Of a stretch of 64,000 bases of DNA, positions 22,031-33,975 are shown piece after piece; within the stretch, counting starts at the first letter, position 1; each line of letters opens with the position of its first letter. The DNA comes from Buddleja alternifolia (taxonomy: Eukaryota; Streptophyta; Magnoliopsida; Lamiales; Scrophulariaceae). The stretch lies in assembly GCA_019426215.1 (NCBI GenBank), contig CM033408.1:22512375-22576374 (forward strand), in the 5' to 3' direction. A program made the translations under genes and the position numbers. The notes beneath the pieces are model-generated. The model worked only from the letters and a program-made list of their open reading frames with translations, ran no database searches and was not told where the DNA came from.

Positions 22031-25013
22031 TGTAAGGATCGGTATGCCCCCACAAGCGATGCCGGCGCAACGGAAGAAATAAAGTATATAAAACACATAT
22101 ATATCGGCATCCCAAGCTAGGGGTCAAAGTAATGCACAACAAAAACTAATACAAGTAAAGGGGTTTTAAACCGATTACAAGATTTGGGGTTTTATTAAAG
22201 TGAGGTTGTAAGACCACAACACAAGGAAAACCACACCAAAAACTTTGGCTCTCATTTTCGAATCCTCACCTCAACATGGAGGGGTTCGAATCAAACCACC
22301 ATAAGCTCCTAAAGAAAGAAGCCTCTACAAGGACACACCTCAAGTAAGTTCATACCTTAAGCAAAAGATTGGCTAGATATATGCTCTAAGGAAATGGAGT
22401 CTATGTAGTGAAAGGTGGAAAACAAGAAGAGTTACTAAAAGAAATATCTATGGAAGATAATCTTTTACAATAATCTTCAAGAAGAAGTTCTATAGAAGAA
22501 AGTCTTCAAGAATCACAAGAGAAGCTAGAAAAATCTAGAGATGGAGAACTAAGCTCTAAGCTTTTTTTTCTTTTTAAGTTTTCATCAAGTTTTAAATGAG
22601 AGCAAAAACACCTCCTTTTATAGCCACCAATTTTCGGCCATATGGTGTTAGGTGGAGTAGAAGACTTGTTTTTCTTCACCTACCACCTCATTCTCACCTA
22701 CCATTCCATTCTCAACTACCACCACATGTGTAAGAGAATATTTTTCATTTTCTTCTTCATTTAAAAAACATTACAAGTCAAACTTTGACTAACTTTGAAT
22801 TTCACTCTTGTGACTTCATTTAATTAAGTCCAACTTAATTAAAATGACTCCCAAGTCTTCCAAGACTTGTTAATTAAATAATCTTCATGATTAATTAATA
22901 GTAAAATTAGTAGCTTAAATATATTCCCGGATAATAATAATTTCCGTTAATGATTAATCTCCAAGATTAATTAATAGAAAAATTATTTTCCCAAGCCTAC
23001 TAATTAAAATGTCTTCCACTTAATCAATTAATCTCATTAATCAATTTCACTTTAATCCTAAATCGGATTAATATTCACATAGTAATTGAACTTTCTTGAG
23101 TAAGTGTGTAACCCCATTGTAGGTTCGTTCATGTACTAGTAGTAGGAACACAACCCCGTTGTGCCTTTGCAATTTTCATTGCTAGATTTAATTACTCCAA
23201 GTATTTTAATCCGACCAAGAATTAATTACCGATTAATTCATGGTTCCTACAAATCAAGGTTAGTACTAGCCACGCGCCAAGAAGACCTAGCCATGAACGA
23301 TTATTAGGTGACCTTTCCGCATTACGATTTTCGCATAAGTAAAATCCTTCCATCAAATATCCCGATCGAATCTAGGACTTGGATGTCAGTCGAAATCCCA
23401 GTAACTCGATTCTATGTATATCGATCTAAGTGACATTGACCAATTTATCAATCGAGCGAGGAAACACTGCGCCTCCTTATTGATACTACTCCGGCCGGAG
23501 GTTCCCATGGTCAATACACTGTGAAGTACATAGGATATGCGCTGATGCTAATGATCAGTGACGGATTCTCTCTTGGCACTCACGCACCTCCGTACATAAC
23601 CAGACTGGACCCAATATGCCCCACTTTATGACTCACCTGGAATCGTGTGACAAATCTAAGTACAGTGGGCGATGCACGAGACGACCAATGGTGCCTCAAG
23701 TCATGAGGACCAATCTTATGCCTACGTAACCGAAGAGATTCCAAATTCGACATTGACTCCAATATGGAATCTCGGCGGGGTTGTTCAGTTTACTCGATCC
23801 CAACGAGAACCCACATACATTCACTGATGTACACCGTATCAATATCCATGGAATAGGATACACTCTCCAAGAGTGTGCATTGTACGTGCAAGTCTTTACG
23901 AGTCATTGATATCCCTATCTCAATGATTCTATGACTTGGAACATTTTTAAGATCACAACCTTAGAGACGTATTCCATGATTGGCATCCCCGATACCAAAC
24001 ATATCTCATAGCTTAAGAGTGATCTAGGGGATTTTATCTAATTGCATAGAATGATAAGATAAAGAAGAAAATGCCATTTATTAAATTACTTGACAAGATA
24101 CAATATAAGACTGTTAAAGAGTCGGCTACTACGCCCAACAAATGGCACGTCGGGCACCTAACTCTTTCACGTTTAAAACGTAAGCACTTATAAATTCAAG
24201 ATGTGTTCCATGCAAAAAACGGACTCAACAATGAGAACAAAACATATTAGAGAAGTTATTGTGTGGGTATGATTATCTTAATTCACACAAAACGCTAAAC
24301 ACTTCAAGACATCGAATTCATTGGGCAGCAAGTAAATCCGATGGTATTTCACTAAGGCATGTTCAAAGCAAAAAGCTACCTCTCTTGATGCAATACCCTC
24401 TTGCTAGAACTCTCTTAAGCTTCTGCAAAAGCACATGCATTGATTTCATTCATGTGGGGGATTGTTGGAAAATTGAGTTTGAGAAAAATGGTTCTTGCCC
24501 AACTATGACTAACGATATAGGTGGGTTCCGTTCCTCGAAAGTGGAACTTCTTTGGCTAATATTAATCTACGTTCCGAGTAGATAAATTTAGTCTATTTAA
24601 TTGCTCATATCCAATTTGGGATGCATGAGAAATTAATGTCCAAAGTGAGCCACTTGATTAGTTAAAAGTGTTAGTAAAATGTGGGAATGTGAAAAGGCTT
24701 GTCCCACATTAAAGTATCATCCTAAATCTAATGGGTTTATAAATCTTTGGATTGACATTATGATTTGGGTTCTTGGGGCACCACAATTTTGTGGAAGAGG
24801 GAAGATATGTGCATTTGGACTTTGGTCCAAATTATTAAATCCTCTCACCTGTGGTCCACTCGCGCTCGGGCTTGGGTCAAGGCCGTAGATCATGGGTGCC
24901 GACGTGGGTCTTGGGCTTGGGCCGCCCGTGTTTATCTTTTTAGACAAAATAAATTTAAGTTAATTATTTAATTTATTTATTTTGTTTACCCTTCTAGAAA
25001 ATTGTTTTGACCA
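22031..25013 (-). mobile_element. Right (5') LTR of the minus-strand copia element
   Basis: A 2983-bp block, TGTAAGGATCGG...GTTTTGACCA, nearly identical to the left LTR without its insert. One visible difference is an extra 18 bp near 23025-23045. Minus-strand TATA-like ctataaaagg lies at 22614-22623. Homology with the left copy ends at 25016 (shared gaccattg). As in the left copy, it contains plus-strand gtgggggattgttggaaaat at about 24456-24476, a PPT/LTR-start motif in the opposite orientation. Confidence 0.75.
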
Positions 25014-25575
25014 TTGTATGATGTATCATCGTGGCTGGGTGGGATCTTGTGACCGTTGTTGTGCGAACGATGGCCACGATCGCACGCGATGCGGTGCACC
25101 TGATCCGCGTGCACCTCTTCAGCCGAAATGCAGTATGTTTTGCCGAAATGTTGCTTTTTTGAGGGAAAAGGCATCTGCAGGGGCTAAGATGAAAAGTCGT
25201 GTCTGCTAGCCCACAACTTTCAGTCTTCTAAAAATAGCCCTCATCATTCCCAAATTCCTCACTAAGTGATCTATTCTCTTTTCTTCTACATTTTTTCAAA
25301 GTGCATTCTTAGTCTATAAAAGAGAGTTCAGAACAGTGTTTTCCTCGCCGAGTTTTGAAGTTTGTAGTACTACTATTTCGAAACACTAGTTGTTTTATCT
25401 TGGGAAATGATCATCATATCGGTAAGTACCGTGAGCAGAGCAATATCATTTCAAAGACAAAGAGTTCAACTCTTGTCTCGATTATGCATCCGGTACACAT
25501 TTAAAAGAACAATTGTTTCTCACAAAAATTATAATCAACGGCTACTATCTTCATCTTGGCTATACGCTGATGTTC
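25014..25575 (+). mobile_element. LTR-like sequence with plus-strand TATA box, origin unclear
   Basis: Contains ctataaaag at 25314-25322 and a downstream stretch (gagcagagcaatatcatttc, then gttcaactcttgtctc) of a kind I associate with U5 regions of plant copia LTRs. It could be the rest of a plus-strand LTR beginning at the tgttggaaaattgag motif near 24466, in which case the right LTR of the minus element overlaps it. No PBS or gag follows. From about 25540 the sequence is UGT-flank DNA (cttggctatacgctgatgtt; compare 34205). Confidence 0.45.
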
Positions 25576-25584
25576 GATAAATAG

Positions 25585-26849
25585 TTAGGTTGCACGGATA
25601 CGGATACGGGGATACGTGGATACGGACACGGCGACACGGATTTTCAAAAATTTTAGGATACGACACTTCAAAGATACGGCTATATATAATAATTAATAAT
25701 ATATATTATACATATGCATATACTATTATATATATACACATTTAAAACATTAATAATGTACCAAAGCAAAACAAAATAATAACTAAGAAAAATTTAAAAG
25801 TTACACAAATACAAGCTCCAAGTACTTAGCACACCTTCAGTTTTTAAACAAAATTCAAACAACATAATAATTAAATGCTCAATATCCAAATTCAAGTCCT
25901 TTCAATACGACATAATAAACTCATACATGTCTACTTATCTAAATCAAATGGGACATCATTATCATTACAATTTTCTTCATGAGCATCATCAACACAAATA
26001 TCGGACTCCAATCCAGGCTCGTCAATAGTGATAACCATAATCATCAACCCGTATTCTGCATAAAAGTGATAACCTAAATTAAAGTGATAACCATAATTAT
26101 AACACATGTATCATACCTTAAACAAGAATTACTCAATTTTGCTCCAGAAAGAATAAGTACATACATACATAATTCATATACAATCAGAAGGTTTCACTCA
26201 TGGCAATTGGCAATTGGCAAGTTTTCACTAAACTCAAAATGTAATTTCAACTTTCTTACATAAATAATAGTTCCACAAGAGCAATCAAGCATTTTATTTG
26301 GAGAAAAACACAATAGAAAATCACTAAATTTTTCTTAGGCATTTTATCAAACACTTAGAAGTCACACAAAATATTTACACTAAATTCTTAAAATGTTTAA
26401 ATTTTACCTGATATGGTGCACTTGCAGCAACAAAATCGGTGTAATCAAGCAAAAATCGATCCAAAGAGTGATGAAGAAAGATGAAGAACGACATGCTCTC
26501 GGCTGCTCCTTGTTCTTCAATTAGCCTTCTGCCCGTGGCTTTTTCTCTTTCCTGAAAAGTTCTGCTTGTGGCTTGTGGACAAGTCTTTTAATTATGTAAG
26601 TTAAGGATATTTACAATTTTGGCCCCTCCATATTTTGAAAATAATAAAATCGACCCCGCTGTATCTCAAACGTGTCGGACACGGGTGTAGCCGTGTCCGA
26701 CACCGTGTCCCTTTTTTTAATTTTAATTCACTTGGCAGACACGCCACTTGGCATATCAGATACGTATCCGAGCCGTATCCGGCCGTATCCGTGTCCTCCG
26801 GGTATCCGACACTACATTTCGTGAATTTTAGGAGTATCTGTGCATCATA
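25585..26849. mobile_element. MULE-like MITE of the GATACGGATACG family
   Basis: The ends are rich in ggatacgg/ccgtatcc motifs. Left ttgcacggatacg pairs with right-end complement atgcacagatact. A perfect 9-bp target duplication, gataaatag, lies at 25576-25584 and 26850-26858, as expected for Mutator-like elements. The 1265-bp interior is AT-rich with no transposase. Removing it rejoins UGT-flank DNA that is continuous at 34205-34240. Confidence 0.8.
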
Positions 26850-26858
26850 GATAAATAG

Positions 26859-27001
26859 AGATATGAAGTAAGACTAGTTTTTGGGCTTTATCATTAACAC
26901 TAATTCTAGGGATAAACAATGAGCATCTATTTCTTGAGGGAAAAAATTGATTGTCGATGGGTGCTGCAAATTCTCGTTTTCAAATCTTTGGTTACAAAGT
27001 A
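26859..27001. repeat. UGT-flank segment, copy 1
   Basis: agtaagactagtttttgggc, then ataaacaatgagcatctatt and gttttcaaatctttgg. The same order occurs at 28059-28095 plus 28578-28690 and at 34235-34415, so this segment is present three times in the window. Confidence 0.8.
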
Positions 27002-28058
27002 GAGAAAATAGCAGATACCCCCAAACTATTAGGTGATGTGCACTTTGCCCCCAAAACTATTAAAAGTTGCAGTTAACACCCTAACCTATCAAATATGTGC
27101 ACTTTGTCCCCTCGATCAAATTCCGGCGGAATATAATGGAATATTCCGACACATGCAAGGGTAAAATCGTCACACAGGGGCAAAGTGCTACAAATCGCAT
27201 AGGTTAGGGGGCAAAATGCACATCACCCTATAGGTTGGGGGGCTAATAGCTTTTTTTTTTTTAATTCAAATATTCTTAATTTTCCAAAAAAACATATTAA
27301 AACAAATTTGAGAAAAAAAACACAAAAAGAAAGGAAAAATTCATAAATAATTACTAAAATTTTGATGATTTTAGGAAGAAGACAAACGAGCAAAAATAGA
27401 AAATTTTGGGGAAACAAATTCAACTAAATTTTTGAAAAAATTCATAAAAAATAGAAAAGTAATAAAAGAAAATTAAAAATTTGAAAAATTCAAAAAAATG
27501 AAAATAAAATAGAACAATATAAAAGGAAATTTTTATGTTTTTACTAATTTTTTAATTTTTTTTTTGTACTTTTTTTCCTTTTTTTCTTATTTATTTTCAT
27601 GTTTCCGGATTTTTGAATTTTGAATTTATTTTCTTCTAATTTTTTGTTTATTATTTAAAAATTTATTAGAATTTTTTGATTTTATTATTATTTTTTTGGA
27701 TACTCCAGTTTTTTTTTTGGGATATTTTTATTTTTAGTTTTCTTGGAAAATTAAGAATATTTGAATTTAAAAAAAAAGATATTAGCAGATAGCCCTCTAA
27801 CTTATAGGGTGATGTGCACTTTGCCCCCTAACCTATGCGATTTATAGCACTTTGCCCCTGTGTGACGATTTTACCCTTGCATGCGCGGGAATATTCTATT
27901 ATATTCTGCCGGAATTTGATCGAGGAGGCAAAGTGTACATATTTGATAGGTTAGGGTGTTAACTGACTCTTTTTATAGTTTTTTTTTGGGGAGGGGGGGG
28001 GGGAGTGCACATCACCTAATAGTTTGGGGGGGGGGGGGGGTGTATCTGCTATTTTCTC
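27002..28058. mobile_element. Foldback MITE with about 300-bp terminal inverted repeats
   Basis: The left arm (27002 to about 27300: gagaaaatagcagatacccc, then ggtgatgtgcactttgcccc) is mirrored by the right arm (about 27735-28058). A 9-bp duplication, tacaaagta (26993-27001) and tataaagta (28059-28067), matches 8 of 9, consistent with a Mutator-like element. The short interior is AT-rich with no transposase. The right arm has G-runs of 12 and about 17 where the left arm has only short C-runs. Confidence 0.8.
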
Positions 28059-28800
28059 TATAAAGTAAGACTAGTGTTTTGGGCTTTATAATTAACTAGT
28101 AAATGTTGCACACTCGTTTGCGTGTGCAAAATAGAAAAAATTAAAAAAAAAAATCTTTTAGTTAAAGTTAATTTGATAATTATTTTTTGTACCAAAATCA
28201 AATAAATGAAACATAAAGAAGATAGTGAGAAAAAAAAAGTATGGGAGAGAAAAGGAAAATAAACGTGATATATAAAGATAATGTGAGAGAAAATAGGAGA
28301 GAGAATAAAATTTAGAGGAAAATAGTAGTTATTTGTGACACTTGTCAAATTTTGAGTGGATGAAAGTTTCACCAAAATTTGATAGCCCAAAGTAGTTATC
28401 TAGGCTGGGAAATTTTAGCCCGCTACCAGCTCGGCCAAAACCCATTTGTATTTTATAAAATATTTACCAATTATATGGCAAGTGTAATACACTCTCCTTG
28501 TGAAATACACTTGAGTGCTGCAAAATCGGGTTTGGGCTAGAATTTTCCCTCTAGGCCTCGCCCACTTTATATAATAATAATAGTATATATACTAACTCCA
28601 GGCATAAACAATGAGCATATATTTCTTGAGGAAAATCATTGATTGTCTAGGGTGCTGCAATTCTTTTTCAAATCTTCGGGTACATCAATATACAAAAATT
28701 TTATTGAAAAAATGAGACGCATAAATTTATTAATATTTAGCATAAGATGGGGAAGAAGGAGAAAAGAAAGTGTTGTGGACTGAAGGAAGAAGAACGGGGG

Positions 28801-28863
<63 letters not shown>

Positions 28864-28930
28864 TGAGTGGTGGAAGAAATATATGTGAATCAGAGAACTG
28901 ATATATTATTTTCTTCAAATTATTTATTTA
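28059..28930. repeat. UGT-flank segment, copy 2, with an inserted repeat
   Basis: 28059-28095 and 28578-28930 follow copy 3 at 34235-34625 (gcataagatggggaagaagg in both, then gaactgatatat and ttttcttcaaat). The interruption at about 28096-28577 starts tagtaaatgttgcacactcg and ends tatataataataatagtata. It is a dispersed repeat whose class I cannot assign. An (AG)n microsatellite lies at 28801-28863. Confidence 0.7.
28801..28863. repeat. (AG)n microsatellite
   Basis: About 63 bp of GA repeats with a few A interruptions inside flank copy 2. Copy 3 at 34560 has only a short ggagagagaag at the same place, so the tract expanded after duplication. Confidence 0.9.
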
Positions 28931-28937
28931 TTTATTT

Positions 28938-29100
28938 GGGAAAAATTGCATTTTTAGTCTCGTATCATTACCCGATTTCAGATTTGGTCCCATTGGTTAC
29001 TGGACTCTCAATTTATGTCCCGTAACTTTCAAAAAATTTCGTTTTTGGTCTTGCCGTCAAGTTCTTAACGCCAACATCCACGTGTCTTGTCCATGGGCCG
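28938..29100. mobile_element. Partial MITE of the gaaaattgcatttt family
   Basis: gggaaaaattgcatttttag, then tttggtcccat and cccgtaactttcaaaa follow the left half of the complete element at 39593-39980. The right half is not recognised. Confidence 0.55.
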
Positions 29101-29646
29101 TTAGTTAATTGACTTGGGGTTTTGGGGGCAAAAATCACCGCATGACATGGAAAAATCTATGCTAGACCGGATCCAATGGTCCTAGTGTCTATATCACTTA
29201 CACAGTAAGGTGTATTCTTTGCGGTCCCCATACACACTTATGTGAGAGATTCCAACTTGACGTAGGTCGATTTCCTGAAAATCCAAATACAGCCTGAAAA
29301 ACCTCGTGACTCCACCATTTCAACCTTGTCAAACCGACTTCGACGAAGAATAATGTCAGCTTTATCTCCACCAACACAGGTCTCGATCAGAACAAGAATG
29401 AACAGATTATGTACACGAAGAACTTCCGTAAGAACATCCACAAACTGAGGGCTACCAACACCCTTGCAATTCCAAAAAATTGTCTTCATATATAAAGACA
29501 CAAATATAAAGAAAAGGAACGAACTAACCTCGGGGGGATACAAGTTCCTCCATTCCATCAATCGGTCGAGTCTCCGACATCTCAAGATCTTGACCAGCTC
29601 GGTCTTAATTGACAATGAGAGATTCACCGATTGGTGAACTTAATTC

Positions 29647-32059
29647 TGTTAGAGATGGTAGAATCAGAGCACGAAGAATAAATCAAGAAATGAGAAATCT
29701 AAACTAAGCCTAAACATGAAGATAAACAACACAAGAATTTAATGTGGTTCGGCATAACTTGCCTACATCCACGAGCCAACCTAGACTACATCTTTATTTC
29801 TCAATAAGTACATCAATGTTTACAAGAAGAGTTCTCACATTTATACTAATGGAGAAGACCTAAACCCTAACAAATTAGGAAAAGCAATCCTAAACAACTA
29901 CGGAATAATTCCTAATATAATAGGAAACAATTCCAATAACATTAGGACTCAAAACATGCCAAAAATCCACCAAAATACTAAAACACGTCGAAAAATTCAC
30001 TGTCAGCGTGCTACCCGCGCCCAGGCACCGTACAGTAGCGCTTGGGCGCCACCATTCTATCTGTGGCGCCTAGGCGCCATCAAGGTGGCACCCATGGCGG
30101 CGCCTGGGGCCATAAGTGGCGCTTGGGTGCCACATTCCATGGCTGCACCCCCTGACTTCAATTTTTCGACTCCTTTTTACCCTTTTTCTATCCCGGTCAA
30201 CCCCGACCTTTCTTGGCTCTATTTTGGCTACTCTTCTTGACTTTATTTTGATCCGACTCCACCAAACCCATCAATCTCCCACTTGGAGACTGATCAAAAT
30301 AACTCGAACTCAACTCGAACCACCTCTTCACTCATCCTAAGTGAACCTCATCTAGTCGACACATCCCTAAAACCAATGGAGATCAAATCCCGAGACCTCT
30401 CCATGTCTCTTCAATTTATTCGTCCTCTAATGTCACCCACTTGACGGACTCTCCTGTAAACATCTTTCTCTCTCTTTGAACCCTCTCCACTACCCTATTC
30501 TTTTGGTGATCAGCCAACTCCTGAATACCATAGCATATCCATCTCGGTCCATCTGACCCTCGGATATAGGTTACTCTAAAACCCGAACATGTCACAACCC
30601 AAACCGCCTCGGTCAACCCATCCATTGACATCTTTCCACTAAGGACCTTTTCCAACGGCAATCTCGGATCCCTCACATATCTGCTCTTTGCCCCTACATG
30701 AGCTATGTTTGATCCATCCACCAACTCAGTTTTCAATGGCTAACTCGGGCCACTGACATATCTGCTCGAGCTTCCACTCCACGAGCTATGTCACATCCCT
30801 CTTCCACTAAACCTGCTGCTCTGCGAATCTACCTACCCAATTTTTGCATCCTGCAACCATGAATTCTGACTCCAAGGTCAACCCCTCCCGGCACCGCTTC
30901 CTGTCTTCATGGTTTCTCTCTACATGGTCATGCCTCTGCAACCCTGGTCTCTGGTCTCTCCACTACACGGCTCTACCCTCTCGGTCATCGATTCTATCAT
31001 TCTGACCTCTGGCTTGGTGGATTTGCTTTCTTGGCACCGTAATGCTACCCCTTGGTCCCTGGCTTGTGCGTTCTTCCACCCTCTTGGCAACGCGAGTCTG
31101 CCCACTTGACCTCTGGCTCTATGGATCTGGCTCTGGCACTGAAACTGCTCCCACTGGCTTTGTGTCTACCTACCTGGCAACACAAATCTGCCTCTGCTGC
31201 TACAAATCTGCCCATCTGCTGGCACCACGATTTTCCAACGTTTTCTCATTAACGTTCAATGGGGTTACTCTTCTTTTCTGCTTGGTGATCGAACTAACCC
31301 CATCATCCTCTGTCATCTTCTCTGGCTTCACCACAACCTCAATTCGTGCCCACTGCACGAAATCGTCGAGCTTGATTACCCTTCCATCTCCTACCATCAT
31401 TCCCATGACGAAATCCGCGTTTAACTAAAAATGCTTCCCCATAGATCTTTGATTTAGGAGCTCTTCTAAATCTACAACCTATGACTCTGATACCAGTTAT
31501 TAGATATGGTAGCATCAGAGCACAAAGAATAAATCATGAAATAAGAAATCTAAACTATGCCTAAACATGAAGATAAACAACACGAGGATTTAACGTGATT
31601 CGGCATAACTTGCCTACATCCACGAGCCAACCTAGACTACATCTTTATTTCTCAATAAGTACATCAATGTTTACAAGAAGAGTTCTCATATTTATTCTAG
31701 TGGAGAAGATCTAAACCCTAACAAATTAGGAAAAGTAATCCTAAACAACTACGGAATAATTCCTAACACAATAGGAAACAATTCCAATCAAATTAGAACT
31801 CAAAACATGCCAAAAATTCACAAAATACTAAAACATGTCGAAAAAACACGCTGTCAGCGTGCTGCCCGCGCTGTATGGCGCCTGGGTACCACCCTTTTGT
31901 CTGTGGTGCCTGGGTACCAGGTTCTGTGGCTGCATCCCCGACTTTAATTTTTCGACTCCTTTTTATCCTTTTTTGATCCCGGTCAACCCCGACCCTTCTT
32001 GGCTGTATTTTGGCTCTTCTTTTGGACCTTATTTTGATCTGACTCCACCAAACCCATAA
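29647..32059 (-). mobile_element. 2.4-kb non-autonomous LTR retrotransposon (LARD/TRIM-like) in the L1
   Basis: LTRs at 29647-30273 (627 bp) and 31497-32059 (563 bp) share long near-identical runs (for example cataacttgcctacatccac). PBS at 31483-31495, minus strand TGGTATCAGAGTC. PPT-like minus-strand aagtgggagattga lies next to the left LTR. A perfect 5-bp duplication, aattc, flanks it at 29642-29646 and 32060-32064. The 1.2-kb interior has no gag or pol motif. Open frames on the minus strand (31406-31200, 30736-30416) are unrecognised. It must have been mobilised by another element's proteins. Confidence 0.85.
30274..31482 (-). other. Internal region of the non-autonomous LTR element, content unknown
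   Basis: Minus-strand frames of 68 aa (31406-31200, rich in D/E/K with KLDDFVQWARIEVVVKPEK) and 106 aa (30736-30416) are present with stops between them. I see no zinc knuckle, protease, integrase or RT motif. It could be a decayed gag-like or captured host sequence. Plus-strand frames over the same DNA (31042-31428) are equally unrecognised. Confidence 0.4.
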
Positions 32060-32939
32060 AATTCCACCCCTTCCATGTTAGGTTGCTCCTGGATAGTTGG
32101 CGATGAATGTTTCGGGTCGCATCCCGGATCAATATGTTGGTCCAGTGTCGCTTCTATCTCGAACTGTTGCAAATTCAAGGCAGGGGGAGGGATTGTGTTT
32201 AGGGCAGAGGGTTAGGGGGATGATGCATAAGTGTGTGAAGTGTGGATAAGGTGTGTTCCGGGTTCAATAGAATTATTCGAAATATCATATGTAAAAGCTT
32301 TGGAAATATTCGATACCTGAGAGAAGTCTACCTCTAGATTCAGGTTGACATTCTCCTTTTCACGATATTTTGGGCCAGTTTGCTTATGCTTAAGTTTAGC
32401 CTTTGATATGGCTTTGTTCTTGACTCCACTTGTTGAAACCAAAAAATGGTGGGATTGCCCCGTGACGTTATCCTCCTTTTCCAGTGAATCTTCATCCCTT
32501 AAAATGTTAAAACAAGATCCACTTGGGATCGTTCCGGATGTGATTCCATTAGTTGCCTTACCTCGAGTAGGATGAACAGTCCCCTCCGGAGCACCAAAAA
32601 CCCCTATGTCTCCCGCCGGTGCTTTGGTCGACATGTTGATCCTGGTGGAAGAATTATCCATCATTGGTTTGGATTGAAAAACTACTGATGTGTGTGGTTG
32701 CTTTCGAGCCTGCATGGCCATGGCTTCAAGATGTGAACCCTCGACATTGACCAAAATCCACGGGCCATACGTAGTGTCACGGTTAGTTTGGATATCATGT
32801 GTCGATGCTGTGGTCCCTGAATTTTGTTGTTCCTTGGGCGGTGACGTAGCGTTTGTAGCCAGATTATTTACCTTATTTTCTCCACGGGTTTCCTTACAAT
32901 GGGCAAAAGAGCCACAAGTGAAGCAGACAAGGTGATGAC

Positions 32940-33215
32940 TGATAGATTATCCCGATTCGAGATGGGTGATCTCTTGAGAAATAGACAAAGAAGAAAGGAA
33001 GAAGAAGAAACTTGAAAACTTAATTCTGCATATTCATTCTTAATATCAAATACAAGAGTCCTAATCCTATTTATACTACTAACTAACAATTAAATAAATA
33101 GAAGTAAAATAGAACATGGGAGATCATGGATTATTAAGTGGGTGGTTATCTATCGTGTAGTGCCTAAGTGGAAGATAATCTACTAGATCATACTAATGCT
33201 CGTATCAAAGACCCT
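32940..33215 (-). mobile_element. Small solo LTR (about 275 bp) in the L1 ORF1
   Basis: On the minus strand it reads TGATACGAGCATTAG...CAGTCATCA. It contains a TATA-like agtataaatagg and a pyrimidine-rich stretch (tttcttcttcttcctttctt), a typical small copia/TRIM LTR plan. It separates YEGL from the CFTCGSF zinc-knuckle region of L1 ORF1, which are contiguous in intact L1 proteins. I did not find a clean 5-bp duplication. Confidence 0.55.
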
Positions 33216-33770
33216 CATATTCTACTGCATGTGGTTTACCATTAATTCGGATACCCGGAACAAGAGGCTGGGATAGATCGATCTCGACGCATACATGTAA
33301 AACCCACAGACCCTCTTGCAGAACTCGATCATATTCGGAAATCGCACCATGTAAAATCCATGCCCAATGTCTACCCCGGTTTGATATCTTGCATTTTCCA
33401 TATAATTTTCATCAGAGTCGCATACCCAATTGAGCGTCCCAAAACCTTGCGACGAAAAGGAGTAGAGAGAGTCTGATATTCGTGTTTCGTGATAATCACG
33501 TTAGGGATCAAATCCTCTTCTCGGTGGTCTCGTCGATCGGTTTCGGGAATTCCAATATTATCAAACGTTGAGACCACCATCTTCTTTTTCATTCTGATCA
33601 CCCGTATAGAATAGAACCTGAAGGGAGTAGGCTGCGTGTTTTGCCAAGAAGTTTGAAGGCCCCAAAAATTGGAAGTAGACTGATTTGGATGAACGAGGGA
33701 ATTGAATAGTAACAATCATTAGATTTCTTGTGGGTGGGGTCTGCCTGCGAGTGTTGTAGAAATCCAATAT

Positions 33771-33959
33771 TTTTTTATTTTGGTTGTTCGTCCGGTTCAC
33801 CGGAGTTTTGCTCCGACTACATTCGGATCCGACCCGGGTCGCACACCTGGCAGTGGTGGGTGAGTCTCCCAGCGGAAGTTTTCTGTATTCACAAGGTCTC
33901 GAACCTGTGACCTTACTTAAGCGGAATCGAACTGTTTACCATTCGGACCAACCCGTTGG
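33771..33959 (-). mobile_element. tRNA-derived SINE, minus strand, 16-bp perfect target duplication
   Basis: On the minus strand ttggtccgaatggtaaacag (A box) is followed by caggttcgagacc (B box), and the element ends in an A-rich tail (a T-run at 33771-33780 on the plus strand). The direct repeat tgtagaaatccaatat is present exactly at 33755-33770 and 33960-33975. Length 189 bp. The perfect duplication suggests a fairly recent insertion. Confidence 0.9.
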
Positions 33960-33975
33960 TGTAGAAATCCAATAT

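Larger units (their letters stand above)
29238..33715 (-). pseudogene. L1-type LINE, minus strand, ORF1 and start of ORF2, heavily broken
   Basis: Reading on the minus strand: a DUF4283-like part of ORF1 (33480-33371, KVLGRSIGYATLMKIIWKM), then GKPHAVEYEGL (near 33220), a zinc-knuckle region starting CFTCGSFAHCKE (about 32925-32890), and the ORF1 tail (32754-32212). The ORF2 endonuclease start, MKTIFWNCKGVGSPQF, follows at about 29490 and continues to 29238. Order and families are those of plant L1 ORF1 and ORF2. A solo LTR (about 32940-33215) splits the zinc-knuckle region from DUF4283, and a 2.4-kb LTR element (29647-32059) sits between the ORFs. ORF2 ends within the endonuclease; no reverse transcriptase follows. 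Non-functional. Confidence 0.8.

Noticed and set aside
9232..25013. Target-site duplication for the large copia element
   Set aside because: The 5-mers outside TGTTAGG (9227-9231) and after GACCA (25014-25018) do not match, so I do not claim a clean insertion site.
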